Below, one piece after another: positions 6,776-13,804 of a stretch of 15,552 nt of DNA. The stretch comes from Spirochaetales bacterium. Lineage in GTDB: Bacteria > Spirochaetota > Spirochaetia > JABMQR01. The first letter of the stretch is position 1; every line of letters starts with the position of its first letter. The notes beneath the pieces are model-generated. The model had not been told where the DNA came from. It saw only the letters and a program-made list of their open reading frames with translations, and made no database searches. The translations under genes and the position numbers were made by a program. The stretch spans positions 1 to 15,552 of the forward strand of contig JAGLNY010000289.1 of assembly GCA_023139255.1 (NCBI GenBank), in the 5' to 3' direction.

Positions 6776-7165
6776 GGAAAGCCCTTCTATTCGTTTAAAG
6801 TGTGAGAGATTTGCGGTAACAACGTGAACTGAGTGGCTCATGGCTATAGATGCTATAGCTATATCGAAGTCGTCAATAAGATTACCTGAACTCTCCAATT
6901 CAGCTTTTATTTTACCAAAATATTCTGAGGATTCAGGAATCCATGGTAAAACTTTGATCACCTTCAGGAGTCGTTCTTTTTGTGCGGAAAGTAATAGATA
7001 TTTTTTTGTAGATGCAAATATGCGTGCTATTCCATATTCAATTTCAGCCACAACGGGTGGAACGACTCTGATATTACCGGGATTAACTTTTTGTAGAAAC
7101 CCAACCATTTCCGGCTCGTTGCGCATAGCCGCTGAAAAGGCTGTAGTATCAAGTACGAATATCAT
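6749..7165 (-). CDS. vapC: PIN-domain toxin, VapC family
   Basis: 138 residues, normal VapC length. The PIN-domain acidic residues are in place: D6 in FVLDTTAF, E41/E43 in VVAEIEYG, D101 in IDDFDIAIAS, plus the TANLSHF segment (117-123) where many VapCs carry T-x-N. Family members are Mg2+-dependent endoribonucleases that cut tRNA or rRNA and arrest growth until bound by the cognate antitoxin. The ATG overlaps the antitoxin stop by 4 bases (7162-7165), so the pair is co-translated, antitoxin first. The gene ends in stacked TAA codons at the start of a microsatellite. The RNA target is unknown. Confidence 0.9.
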   Translation of the reverse strand: MIFVLDTTAFSAAMRNEPEMVGFLQKVNPGNIRVVPPVVAEIEYGIARIFASTKKYLLLSAQKERLLKVIKVLPWIPESSEYFGKIKAELESSGNLIDDFDIAIASIAMSHSVHVVTANLSHFKRIEGLSCQHWTDSQ

Positions 7166-7422
7166 AAAAGAGGAGCCCCCCTATTGTGTCTGTGAGTATA
7201 AATATTATTTTCAACTTCCTTTGATGATTCTCTTAACAGGAGAATATCCTCATCATTCAGGTTAAGAGTAAAAAAATCGTCCGGCCATTCTCCATCCTCT
7301 TTCTCTAAAGCTTCCTCGCAGGCCCTAAGAAAGTATTTGTTCCGGCTTACACCATGTTTGTGAGCCGCTATATCTATTTTTGTGAGAAATTCCTTTGGAA
7401 AATGAATGGTGGTAGATGGCAT
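7162..7422 (-). CDS. ribbon-helix-helix antitoxin partner of the PIN toxin
   Basis: 86 residues. Residues 2-40 read as a ribbon-helix-helix DNA-binding domain: strand STTIHFP, helix KEFLTKIDIAAHKHG, turn VSRN, helix KYFLRACEEALE. The acidic C-terminal half (EKEDGEWPDDFFTLNLNDEDILLLRESSKEVENN) is the expected toxin-neutralising tail. In VapBC pairs the antitoxin and complex bind a palindrome at their own promoter. Such a palindrome is present and includes this start codon. No ribosome site precedes the ATG, no internal Met exists, and the promoter predicts a leaderless transcript, so the start at 7422 is retained. Sequence does not tell which numbered VapB-type family it belongs to. Confidence 0.85.
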   Translation of the reverse strand: MPSTTIHFPKEFLTKIDIAAHKHGVSRNKYFLRACEEALEKEDGEWPDDFFTLNLNDEDILLLRESSKEVENNIYTHRHNRGAPLL

Positions 7423-7457
7423 AAATAGAATATATTCTATTTATATTGAATTGTCAA
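7421..7457 (-). promoter_or_regulatory. toxin-antitoxin promoter with 24-bp palindromic operator
   Basis: Minus strand: TTGACA (7452-7457), exactly 17 bases, TATATT (7429-7434), then 6 bases and the antitoxin ATG. The expected transcription start is therefore the A of the ATG. A perfect 24-bp palindrome occupies 7421-7444 (half ATAAATAGAATA), covering the -10 box and two bases of the start codon. Binding of the ribbon-helix-helix antitoxin there would block RNA polymerase. The -35 box lies 4 bases after the stop of the upstream ParB-like gene. Confidence 0.75.
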
Positions 7458-7461
7458 TTTT

Positions 7462-8364
7462 TTATTTGATTAATTTGTTTTTAACCCGCTCTACCAATCT
7501 CTTTGTCGGCGGCAGCCCAAATTTCTCAGCATAATCCTTTGATGCATCGGCAGGAAGTACGTCCTGCCCGGTTTTTCCCTTCAGCCTGTTCCAGTGCTTA
7601 ACGATCCACATATAGAGATCACCGCTGGTACGTCCAGGGAACTTGGAGAGCAGTTTCTGCGTTTTGACCGCATTCGCAATGGGGCAATACACATTTTTGT
7701 ACCAGGATTTGACTGCAGACTCAAATGAGATCTCTTTTTTTTGACTCTGGTTTATAAAGTATTTATGCACATTGATGTGGTGCAGCATCTCGGTATACCG
7801 GCCGGGCGCAGTAAAAGATATTGAGTCCATATCAATCATACTATCGATACCGGACATTTCTATTACCCGTGTTCTCTCATACTCAATTACCTTCTTACGA
7901 AGCTGTCTATCTGTCATTCCCGGTTTCAACTCGATCTCTGCATCCAGTTCAACAATATCTGCATCAATAAACTCCACTTTCAGGGTTTTTGCTACAGATA
8001 CACGATGATTCCCGTCCCGGACAAAATAAGCATCCCCTATTTTGTACACACTGATTGCAGGCAAGTCGACCATATCTAAATACGCTTTATCAATACTTGT
8101 CCACCGTCCCCCCAGCATAGACTTTTTGGGGAAAAATTCTTTATTGAAATCCCTATATCGACCCTCACTCCCTATAATTTTATCTACCGGAATTGCCTTT
8201 ATTCCACGATATGATTGGTTCTTTGGTTTAACAAGTTCTTTAATATCATAAAATGAAAGCAGCTCCGTCCGCTCCATCTGAAGTTTCGATAGAAGAGTTT
8301 GCAGTTTAGCCTTCTTAAGAGCCCGTAGAAAATTTTCATTAGCCTGATAGTTATTAGTGTTCAT
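7462..8364 (-). CDS. ParB/Srx-like domain protein of unknown function
   Basis: 300 residues. An N-terminal helical segment is followed by a ParB-like core: IKAIPVDKIIGSEGRYRDFN (55-74), LPAISVYKIGDAYFVRDGNHRVSVAK (101-126). The RDGNHRVSVA motif is the ParB/sulfiredoxin-type nucleotide-binding box. The remaining C-terminal part (about 170-300) is helical and not recognised by me. There is no helix-turn-helix and no ParA neighbour, so it is not a chromosome-partition ParB. ParB-fold proteins can bind or hydrolyse CTP/ATP, but no activity can be assigned here. The ATG shares one base with the stop of the metallophosphoesterase gene (TAATG), so the two are coupled. It is the last gene of the nucleoside locus, and no terminator is seen before the toxin-antitoxin promoter. 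Confidence 0.72.
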   Translation of the reverse strand: MNTNNYQANENFLRALKKAKLQTLLSKLQMERTELLSFYDIKELVKPKNQSYRGIKAIPVDKIIGSEGRYRDFNKEFFPKKSMLGGRWTSIDKAYLDMVDLPAISVYKIGDAYFVRDGNHRVSVAKTLKVEFIDADIVELDAEIELKPGMTDRQLRKKVIEYERTRVIEMSGIDSMIDMDSISFTAPGRYTEMLHHINVHKYFINQSQKKEISFESAVKSWYKNVYCPIANAVKTQKLLSKFPGRTSGDLYMWIVKHWNRLKGKTGQDVLPADASKDYAEKFGLPPTKRLVERVKNKLIK

Positions 8365-9080
8365 TATTTTATCTCAACCTCCAGAATATACCGGCTGTAT
8401 ACATTGATTACTTTTGTATTGAAACACATGAATTCCCGCTTCTGGTTTATATCCAGCAAATGCACATGTCCATGAAGCAAGTATCTGGGCTGGAATTTCT
8501 GCATAAACCAATGGAAAGCCTTAAACCCTGTATGACAGACATCCTCTCCATCATGAATACCGAACGGCGGGGTATGTGTAACCAGGATATCAACCCAGCG
8601 CCCATGAAATATTTTATTAAACAGAAGCTTCGGAAATAGCCTGAAAACCTTCATATACATTTGACGGTTTGAATACTGATTCTCCCCCCTGTTATACCTC
8701 ATGGATCCGCCCATCCCGGCAAGAATTAGTCCGGTCTTTTTATCCCTGACAATTTTACCCCCGATATAGGTAGACCCAAAATAATTCTTGACATAATACG
8801 TTTCATCCGGGTTTTCAAACTCATTTGTGTCTTTTTTCCTGAATCGCTTCAGAAACTTCAGGTCGTGGTTCCCAAAAACAAAATAGAGCGGTTTATTAAG
8901 CATGCTGACAATAAATCCATAATAACGCATTTTCAGATCGCCTGCCCCGATTATGAAGGAGACATCGTTATACCGTTCCTTCATATTTTGCGAGTAGACA
9001 ATAGGGTCAACACTGTCAGAAACGCAGAGAATTTTAATGATTTTACCTTTTTCAGGAACTTTCTTGTTTTTTTCTTTCAT
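8364..9080 (-). CDS. calcineurin-like metallophosphoesterase
   Basis: 238 residues with the metallophosphoesterase motif series: SDSVD (21-25), GAGDLK (45-50), FGNHDLK (69-75), THTPPFG and GHVHLLD. These are motifs I-V that bind two metal ions. Motif I lacks the usual His of DxH and reads D22-S-V, which I believe is a subfamily trait rather than decay, since all other ligands are intact. No signal peptide or membrane segment is seen, so it is cytoplasmic. It overlaps the end of the purine phosphorylase gene by 29 bases and abuts the ParB-like gene, implying co-translation with both. No good ribosome site precedes the ATG, which fits translational coupling. Nucleotide or nucleoside-phosphate hydrolysis is a tempting guess from context only. 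Confidence 0.82.
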   Translation of the reverse strand: MKEKNKKVPEKGKIIKILCVSDSVDPIVYSQNMKERYNDVSFIIGAGDLKMRYYGFIVSMLNKPLYFVFGNHDLKFLKRFRKKDTNEFENPDETYYVKNYFGSTYIGGKIVRDKKTGLILAGMGGSMRYNRGENQYSNRQMYMKVFRLFPKLLFNKIFHGRWVDILVTHTPPFGIHDGEDVCHTGFKAFHWFMQKFQPRYLLHGHVHLLDINQKREFMCFNTKVINVYSRYILEVEIK

Positions 9081-9927
9081 GATTCATTGAATATACTACA
9101 ATGTCATCCCATTCAGCCAGCACTCCTTTAATCAGGGATGCAAAAGTATCACGAACCATAGCACCTGTTTCCAGCACTTCCTCATGATTAAGCGGTTGAT
9201 CAAGAATCCCTGCAGCCATATTTGTTATACATGAGATCCCCAGAACTTTCATACCGCTGTGAACAGCAGAAATAACCTCAGGGACTGTAGACATTCCCAC
9301 TGCATCCGCACCCAAAACCTGCAGCATACGAATTTCTGCCGGTGTCTCAAAGCTAGGACCAGCCATATGAGCATAGATACCTTTTCTCAGGGAAAAACCA
9401 AGCTTTTTCGCAACCCTTATAGCAAGATCACCAAGTTTTTTCGTATACGGTTCAGACATATCATTAAAACGCGGACCAAATTCATCGATATTGGGTCCAC
9501 GAAGAGGGCTTTCGTCAAAAAACTTTATGTGATCCGTAATAATCATAAGATCTCCGGGATTGAATTTCGGATTGCAGCCGCCGGCAGCATTTGTTACTAT
9601 CATACTCTCAATTCCCAGCAGTTTCATAACCCGCACCGGAAAACCGATTACCTGCATTGAATATCCTTCATAAAAGTGAAATCTTCCCTGCATAACCATA
9701 ACCGGGCGCCCTTTCAGGGTTCCGATAACCAGCTGCCCGGCGTGCCCTACAACAGTTGAAAGTGGAAAATGAGGAATATCCTGATAGGGTATACGTACTG
9801 CATTTTCCACATCATCACCCAACACCCCAAGTCCGGACCCAAGAATCAACCCAACTTCCGGCTGAATAGATATCTGCGATTTGATATATTCTGCGGCTTC
9901 CTGCATCATTTTCACTGTATAATTCAT
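9052..9927 (-). CDS. punA: purine-nucleoside phosphorylase, trimeric type
   Basis: 291 residues from the ATG at 9925-9927. I prefer this over the in-frame GTG three codons earlier because GAGGTG (9934-9939) lies 6 bases before the ATG and overlaps that GTG. Active-site motifs of the PNP I family are intact: GLILGSGLG (26-34, phosphate Ser31), GHAG (H62), GRFHFYEGY (R82, H84), VTNAAGG (111-117), AGPSFETPAE (F193, E194), GMSTVPE (M212, S213), CITNMAAG (N236). The Glu and Asn pair marks a 6-oxopurine (inosine/guanosine) enzyme. It cleaves purine (deoxy)nucleosides with phosphate to base plus (deoxy)ribose-1-phosphate. It lies 87 bases after the second permease gene and is probably in the same transcript. 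Confidence 0.93.
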   Translation of the reverse strand: MNYTVKMMQEAAEYIKSQISIQPEVGLILGSGLGVLGDDVENAVRIPYQDIPHFPLSTVVGHAGQLVIGTLKGRPVMVMQGRFHFYEGYSMQVIGFPVRVMKLLGIESMIVTNAAGGCNPKFNPGDLMIITDHIKFFDESPLRGPNIDEFGPRFNDMSEPYTKKLGDLAIRVAKKLGFSLRKGIYAHMAGPSFETPAEIRMLQVLGADAVGMSTVPEVISAVHSGMKVLGISCITNMAAGILDQPLNHEEVLETGAMVRDTFASLIKGVLAEWDDIVVYSMNHERKKQESS

Positions 9928-10014
9928 ATTTAACACCTCACTTAGTGATCTTAACTCCAGTTTTTGCTATAAGTTAAATCCTTTGTATTCAGAATACTTA
10001 TTCATCTGCTACTC
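9928..10014 (-). other. spacer between permease and purine phosphorylase genes
   Basis: 87 bases. It contains the phosphorylase ribosome site and a 13-bp palindrome, GTATTCAGAATAC (9985-9997). I find neither a terminator nor a convincing promoter, so read-through from the transporter genes is likely. Confidence 0.5.
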
Positions 10015-10968
10015 CTATCTTGTGCCTTTATCATATGGAACCCCGACAGCTTTCGGGGCCTGCGAGTTTCTGGATGATATTGCAAGGACTATTAAGGTGG
10101 CAATGTATGGAATCATTTTGTATATATCTTTGGAAATGCTCAGGTCCTGTAGAAAGGGGATTCCCGAGTAGGTGGCTGATATTGTTTTCATTAATCCAAA
10201 GAAAAAAGCAGAAAGAAAAATCCGTTTAGGATTCCATTGCCCGAAAATCAAAACAGCCAGAGCCAGAAATCCGTACCCGGATACTGTAGCATTAAAACTT
10301 GTTGATGTTGGTACAACAAAAATCAGACCGCCCAGACCGGCCAGAGCTCCGGATATGAGTACTCCTGCATAACGAATTTTAGAGACATTTATCCCTACAG
10401 AATCCGCAGCCTGTGGGTTTTCTCCACAGGAACGTAGTCGTAGCCCGAATCTTGTTTTAAATAATGTAAACCATGCTGCTACCAGAATTATGATACCGAT
10501 GAAAGTCGTGATATATGTATTTTGAAAAAACATTGGTCCCAGCAGGGGGATTTTTCCCAGCATGGGTACTGATTCAATTCTGAAGGTGTTGGTAAACCCG
10601 ATTTCTTTGACACCTTGTACTGTTCTGGCAATAAATGTGGCAAAGGCGGGAGCAAACATATTCAAGGCCGTTCCACTTATAACCTGATTTGCCCGCATGT
10701 TTACAGATGCATAGGCGTGCAGCAGAGAAAAAACCATACCAGAGGCCAAAGCAACCAGAATTGCTATCAGCAGCAGTCCCTGGCCCTGAATGAAATCCTG
10801 AAGTCCATTAATGACAAAAATACTGGCAAAGGCGCCCATAATCATGATGCCTTCCAGCGCGATATTCACAATACCGCTCCTTTCAGAAAACATACCGCCG
10901 AGAGCAACGACCAGCAGCGGGATGGAAAAAAACATTGTTTGTTGTATTAGAAAAAATATGCTGCTCAT
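10015..10968 (-). CDS. nucleoside ABC transporter permease (second permease)
   Basis: 317 residues, strongly hydrophobic with roughly 8-10 membrane segments. It belongs to the branched permease family (BPD_transp_2) that accompanies BMP-type binding proteins, such as B. subtilis NupPQ. Recognisable stretches are MFSERSGIVNIALEGIMIMGAF near the N-terminus, ANQVISGTALNMFAP, and the coupling-helix region CGENPQAADSVGINVSKIRYAGVLISGALAGLGG, which contacts the ATPase. AAGGAGG lies about 8 bases before the ATG. The gene begins 3 bases after the stop of the first permease. It forms one half of the heterodimeric channel in the inner membrane. The nucleoside substrate is inferred from the flanking phosphorylases. 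Confidence 0.92.
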   Translation of the reverse strand: MSSIFFLIQQTMFFSIPLLVVALGGMFSERSGIVNIALEGIMIMGAFASIFVINGLQDFIQGQGLLLIAILVALASGMVFSLLHAYASVNMRANQVISGTALNMFAPAFATFIARTVQGVKEIGFTNTFRIESVPMLGKIPLLGPMFFQNTYITTFIGIIILVAAWFTLFKTRFGLRLRSCGENPQAADSVGINVSKIRYAGVLISGALAGLGGLIFVVPTSTSFNATVSGYGFLALAVLIFGQWNPKRIFLSAFFFGLMKTISATYSGIPFLQDLSISKDIYKMIPYIATLIVLAISSRNSQAPKAVGVPYDKGTR

Positions 10969-10971
10969 ATT

Positions 10972-12102
10972 TTACTCCTCCTTAACTGTGGTTGGTTTTT
11001 CTTCTGATCTTTGCTTACCCCGAGAGTTCATGCGTAGCTTGAAAAATGCTAACAGTTTTTTAACAATCAAGGCAAAGGCGCTGAAATAAATGATTGAGGC
11101 GATGATAATATCAATAATTTCCGGGACAAAATCATACAACTGCATGTAAAACCCGCCCAGAGTGATATAGCCGATAAAGATGGCCGATAGCAGAATACCC
11201 AGGGGATTGGACAGACCCAGTAACGCTACAGGTATTCCGGTGAAACCTTCAGCTGCCAGCACATCCAGTACTTCGATATGTTTTCCCGTGTTTGCCAGGA
11301 ATATCAAACTGCCTGCAATACCTGCCAAGCCGCCAGCTATTGTCATGGACAGGACAATATTCCTTTTAGCGTTTATTCCAGCATACTTGCTGGCATCCGG
11401 ATTGTGCCCGCAGGCTATCAATTCATATCCAAAAACTGTTTTTTTTAGAATGATGTAAATCACCAATACAAAAAATACAGCTATGAAAAAACCAGCGTTC
11501 AGACTTGAGCCCCTGAAAAGCTTGTCAAGACCCATGGTGGGAATGTAAGCAGTTTTAGCAACATTACTTGACTGGTTTCTCAGACTGTCGAATACGGTCT
11601 GGACAACCAGTGAATTAACCAGATGCATGCCTATGTAATTCATCATTATGCTGGTGATAACTTCGTGAACATTGAGATATGCTTTTAACAGGCCGGTTAT
11701 ACTAGCCCATAGCGCTCCTGCTGCCATTCCGCCCAGAATAGCCAACACCCACTGGAACTGACCCAGACCGGTGCAATAAACGCCAATGACTACTGAAACA
11801 TAGGCCCCAACAATAAGCTGTCCTGAGGCGCCGATGTTGAACAAGCCGGTTTTAAAAGCAAACCCCACCGACAGACCAGTCATAATCAGCGGTGTGGCGA
11901 TATAGAAAATATTTCCGAATCCACGGGATCCGCCAGAGAATCCTCCGGAAAGGATTGTTCTAAATCCGGCAAAAGCCTGGCCGGGATTGGTAAATATTAG
12001 AACAATCAGTCCAAAGAGCAGGCCTATTATAATTGCTGAAAATGATGCAATAAAACTGGAGAGGTTGTACGAGTCCAACATGCGCCTAAGTTTATTATTC
12101 AT
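10972..12102 (-). CDS. nucleoside ABC transporter permease (first permease)
   Basis: 376 residues from the ATG at 12100-12102. I reject the longer frame to 12195 because it lies inside the ATPase gene, while AAGGAGG (12109-12115) sits 6 bases before this ATG. About 9-10 hydrophobic segments, with family motifs FKTGLFNIGASGQLIVGAY, VHEVITSIMMNYIGMH and the ATPase-contacting ACGHNPDASKYAGIN. The hydrophilic C-terminal tail (about 25 residues, charged) is probably cytoplasmic. It overlaps the end of the ATPase gene by 8 bases, so the transporter genes are translated in tight coupling. Larger than its partner, as is usual for the first of the two BMP-system permeases. Confidence 0.92.
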   Translation of the reverse strand: MNNKLRRMLDSYNLSSFIASFSAIIIGLLFGLIVLIFTNPGQAFAGFRTILSGGFSGGSRGFGNIFYIATPLIMTGLSVGFAFKTGLFNIGASGQLIVGAYVSVVIGVYCTGLGQFQWVLAILGGMAAGALWASITGLLKAYLNVHEVITSIMMNYIGMHLVNSLVVQTVFDSLRNQSSNVAKTAYIPTMGLDKLFRGSSLNAGFFIAVFFVLVIYIILKKTVFGYELIACGHNPDASKYAGINAKRNIVLSMTIAGGLAGIAGSLIFLANTGKHIEVLDVLAAEGFTGIPVALLGLSNPLGILLSAIFIGYITLGGFYMQLYDFVPEIIDIIIASIIYFSAFALIVKKLLAFFKLRMNSRGKQRSEEKPTTVKEE

Positions 12103-13624
12103 CAGAGCCCTCCTTTTTCGCGCCGGACATGTACAATCCAAGCTCCTGAATGGTAATTTTCTTAGGATCAAGATTGGATACAAGTTCTCCATCATGAATT
12201 ACCACAATCCTGTCGCTGATGTTCATCACTTCATCAAGTTCTAGTGACAGCAGCAGAACTCCTTTCCCCTTGTCCCGCTGATTAATCAGCTGCTTGTGGA
12301 TGTACTCAATAGCTCCGACATCAAGGCCTCTGGTAGGCTGAACTGCAATCAGCAGTTCAGGATCTTTACTAATTTCACGGGCTACAATAGCTTTCTGCTG
12401 ATTTCCTCCAGACATGGAGCGGGTAACTGTTTTTGCACCCTGCCCACTGCGAATGTCAAATGACTGAATCAGTTTATTCGCATACTTAGCTATTTTATTG
12501 AATTTCAAAAATCCATTCTTCTGGAATTCCCTGGTAAAATATTTCTGCAATACCAGGTTTTTATCCAGGTTGTAATCAAGTATCAGGCCGTGTTTGTGCC
12601 TGTCTTCAGGAATATGCGACATACCTGCTTCACTGCGCGCCCGAATAGTTGCATGGCTGATTTCTTTGCCATCCAGGAATATTTCACCTTCAGCAGGATT
12701 AATCAGCCCTGTTAGTGCGTAAATCAGCTCCGATTGTCCGTTTCCATCAATTCCTGCTATACAAAGAATCTCACCTCTTCTGACAGTAAAAGAAACGTCG
12801 TGGACTTTATTTTTCTCGCTGAACTTTGATTTTACTGTGAGACCTTTTACTTCAAGAACAACATCTGCAGGTTTTGCATCATTTTTTGCAACAATAAATT
12901 CAACTTTTCTGCCAACCATCAATTCGGACATTTTTTCCTTGGATGTCGATGCGACATCAACAGTATCAATATATTTTCCTTTTCTCAAAACCGTACATCT
13001 GTCAGCAACCAGCTTAATTTCTTCCAGTTTATGAGTAATAAACAGTACAGACTTGCCCTCTTTTACCAGTCCTTTCATAATTTCGATGAGTTCGATAATT
13101 TCCTGGGGAAGCAGCATCGCAGTGGGTTCGTCAAAAATAAGAATGTCATTTTCCCTGTACAGCATTTTCAGTATTTCCACACGCTGCTGCATCCCTACGG
13201 TTATATCTGAGATAACAGCGTCAGGATCTACCAGCAAGTTGTATTTTTGACTTAAAGCCACAACTTTTTTTCTGGCGTCATCCATTCTTAAGACCCCATT
13301 TTTTGTTGTCTCTACACCTAGAATGATGTTTTCCAGAACCGTAAAATTGTGAACCAGCTTGAAATGTTGGTGAACCATTCCAATGCCCTGTGAATTTGCA
13401 TCGTTGGGATTGTGAATTTGAACGACTTGGCCGTTTTTCTTGATTGTTCCATGTTCAGGCAGATATAGCCCGAACAGTATGCTCATAAGGGTTGATTTTC
13501 CTGCTCCGTTTTCTCCAAGCAGCGCATGAATCTCGCCATGTTTCAGCTGTAGTGAAATATTATCATTAGCCAGAATACCAGGAAAGCTTTTTGTAATATT
13601 CAACATTTCTATCTGATAGTCCAA
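12095..13624 (-). CDS. nucleoside ABC transporter ATP-binding protein (two fused NBDs)
   Basis: 509 residues, sugar/nucleoside importer type with tandem nucleotide-binding domains. NBD1: Walker A GENGAGKST (37-45), signature ITVGMQQR (141-148), Walker B ILIFDEPTA (161-169), switch His198. NBD2 is the usual degenerate copy: the P-loop is replaced by GIDGNGQSEL (291-300), the signature SMSGGNQQK (403-411) is strong, and the Walker B region is LLIAVQPTRGLD (424-435). As in RbsA/MglA-like proteins, one site hydrolyses ATP. The start is TTG at 13622-13624, supported by GGAGG about 7 bases upstream; the next ATG, 6 codons later, has no ribosome site. It follows the binding-protein gene after a strong terminator and a separate TATAAT, so it is probably expressed at a lower level than the binding protein. 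Confidence 0.93.
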   Translation of the reverse strand: MDYQIEMLNITKSFPGILANDNISLQLKHGEIHALLGENGAGKSTLMSILFGLYLPEHGTIKKNGQVVQIHNPNDANSQGIGMVHQHFKLVHNFTVLENIILGVETTKNGVLRMDDARKKVVALSQKYNLLVDPDAVISDITVGMQQRVEILKMLYRENDILIFDEPTAMLLPQEIIELIEIMKGLVKEGKSVLFITHKLEEIKLVADRCTVLRKGKYIDTVDVASTSKEKMSELMVGRKVEFIVAKNDAKPADVVLEVKGLTVKSKFSEKNKVHDVSFTVRRGEILCIAGIDGNGQSELIYALTGLINPAEGEIFLDGKEISHATIRARSEAGMSHIPEDRHKHGLILDYNLDKNLVLQKYFTREFQKNGFLKFNKIAKYANKLIQSFDIRSGQGAKTVTRSMSGGNQQKAIVAREISKDPELLIAVQPTRGLDVGAIEYIHKQLINQRDKGKGVLLLSLELDEVMNISDRIVVIHDGELVSNLDPKKITIQELGLYMSGAKKEGSDE

Positions 13625-13658
13625 AAATAACCTCCAGCCATTTTGATTTGTAGATTTT

Positions 13659-13664
13659 ATTATA
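13659..13664 (-). promoter_or_regulatory. -10 box candidate for the transporter/phosphorylase genes
   Basis: A perfect minus-strand TATAAT lies 34 bases before the TTG start of the ATPase gene. The -35 window (GGGCAA at a 17-base spacer) is weak. It lies downstream of the binding-protein terminator, so it would restart transcription. Confidence 0.4.
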
Positions 13665-13754
13665 TACTAGGAAAATAAGAATTGCCCGAAAAACTTTGGA
13701 AATAGTGACATTTAAAACAGTAATCAGAGAGCTACTGTCCGGAATATTTTCTCA

Positions 13755-13787
13755 TAAAAAAAGGAGGCTGTCACTCGACAACCTCCT
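13755..13787 (-). terminator. strong intrinsic terminator after the binding-protein gene
   Basis: Minus-strand AGGAGGTTGTC (13777-13787) pairs over 11 positions (one G-U) with GACAGCCTCCT (13762-13772) around a 4-base loop. A run of U follows (13756-13761). It begins 17 bases after the binding-protein stop and splits that gene from the downstream ATPase and permeases. Confidence 0.85.
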
Positions 13788-13804
13788 GAAATCGATAATA
13801 TCGG

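Larger units (their letters stand above)
13625..13804 (-). other. 180-base spacer between binding-protein and ATPase genes
   Basis: It holds the terminator of the binding-protein gene, then about 90 bases without recognised content, then the TATAAT and ribosome site of the ATPase gene. No gene is seen. Confidence 0.6.

Noticed and set aside
7462..8364. Chromosome-partition ParB
   Set aside because: Only the ParB-like core is present. There is no helix-turn-helix domain, no parA neighbour and no parS-like site, and the gene is coupled to metabolic genes.
12103..12195. Longer N-terminus for the first permease
   Set aside because: The extension lies inside the ATPase gene in another frame, while AAGGAGG is placed correctly for the ATG at 12102.
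12730..12760. Missing Walker A lysine in the second NBD of the ABC ATPase as a sign of decay
   Set aside because: The GNGQSEL-type degenerate second site is usual in this fused-NBD sugar/nucleoside importer family.
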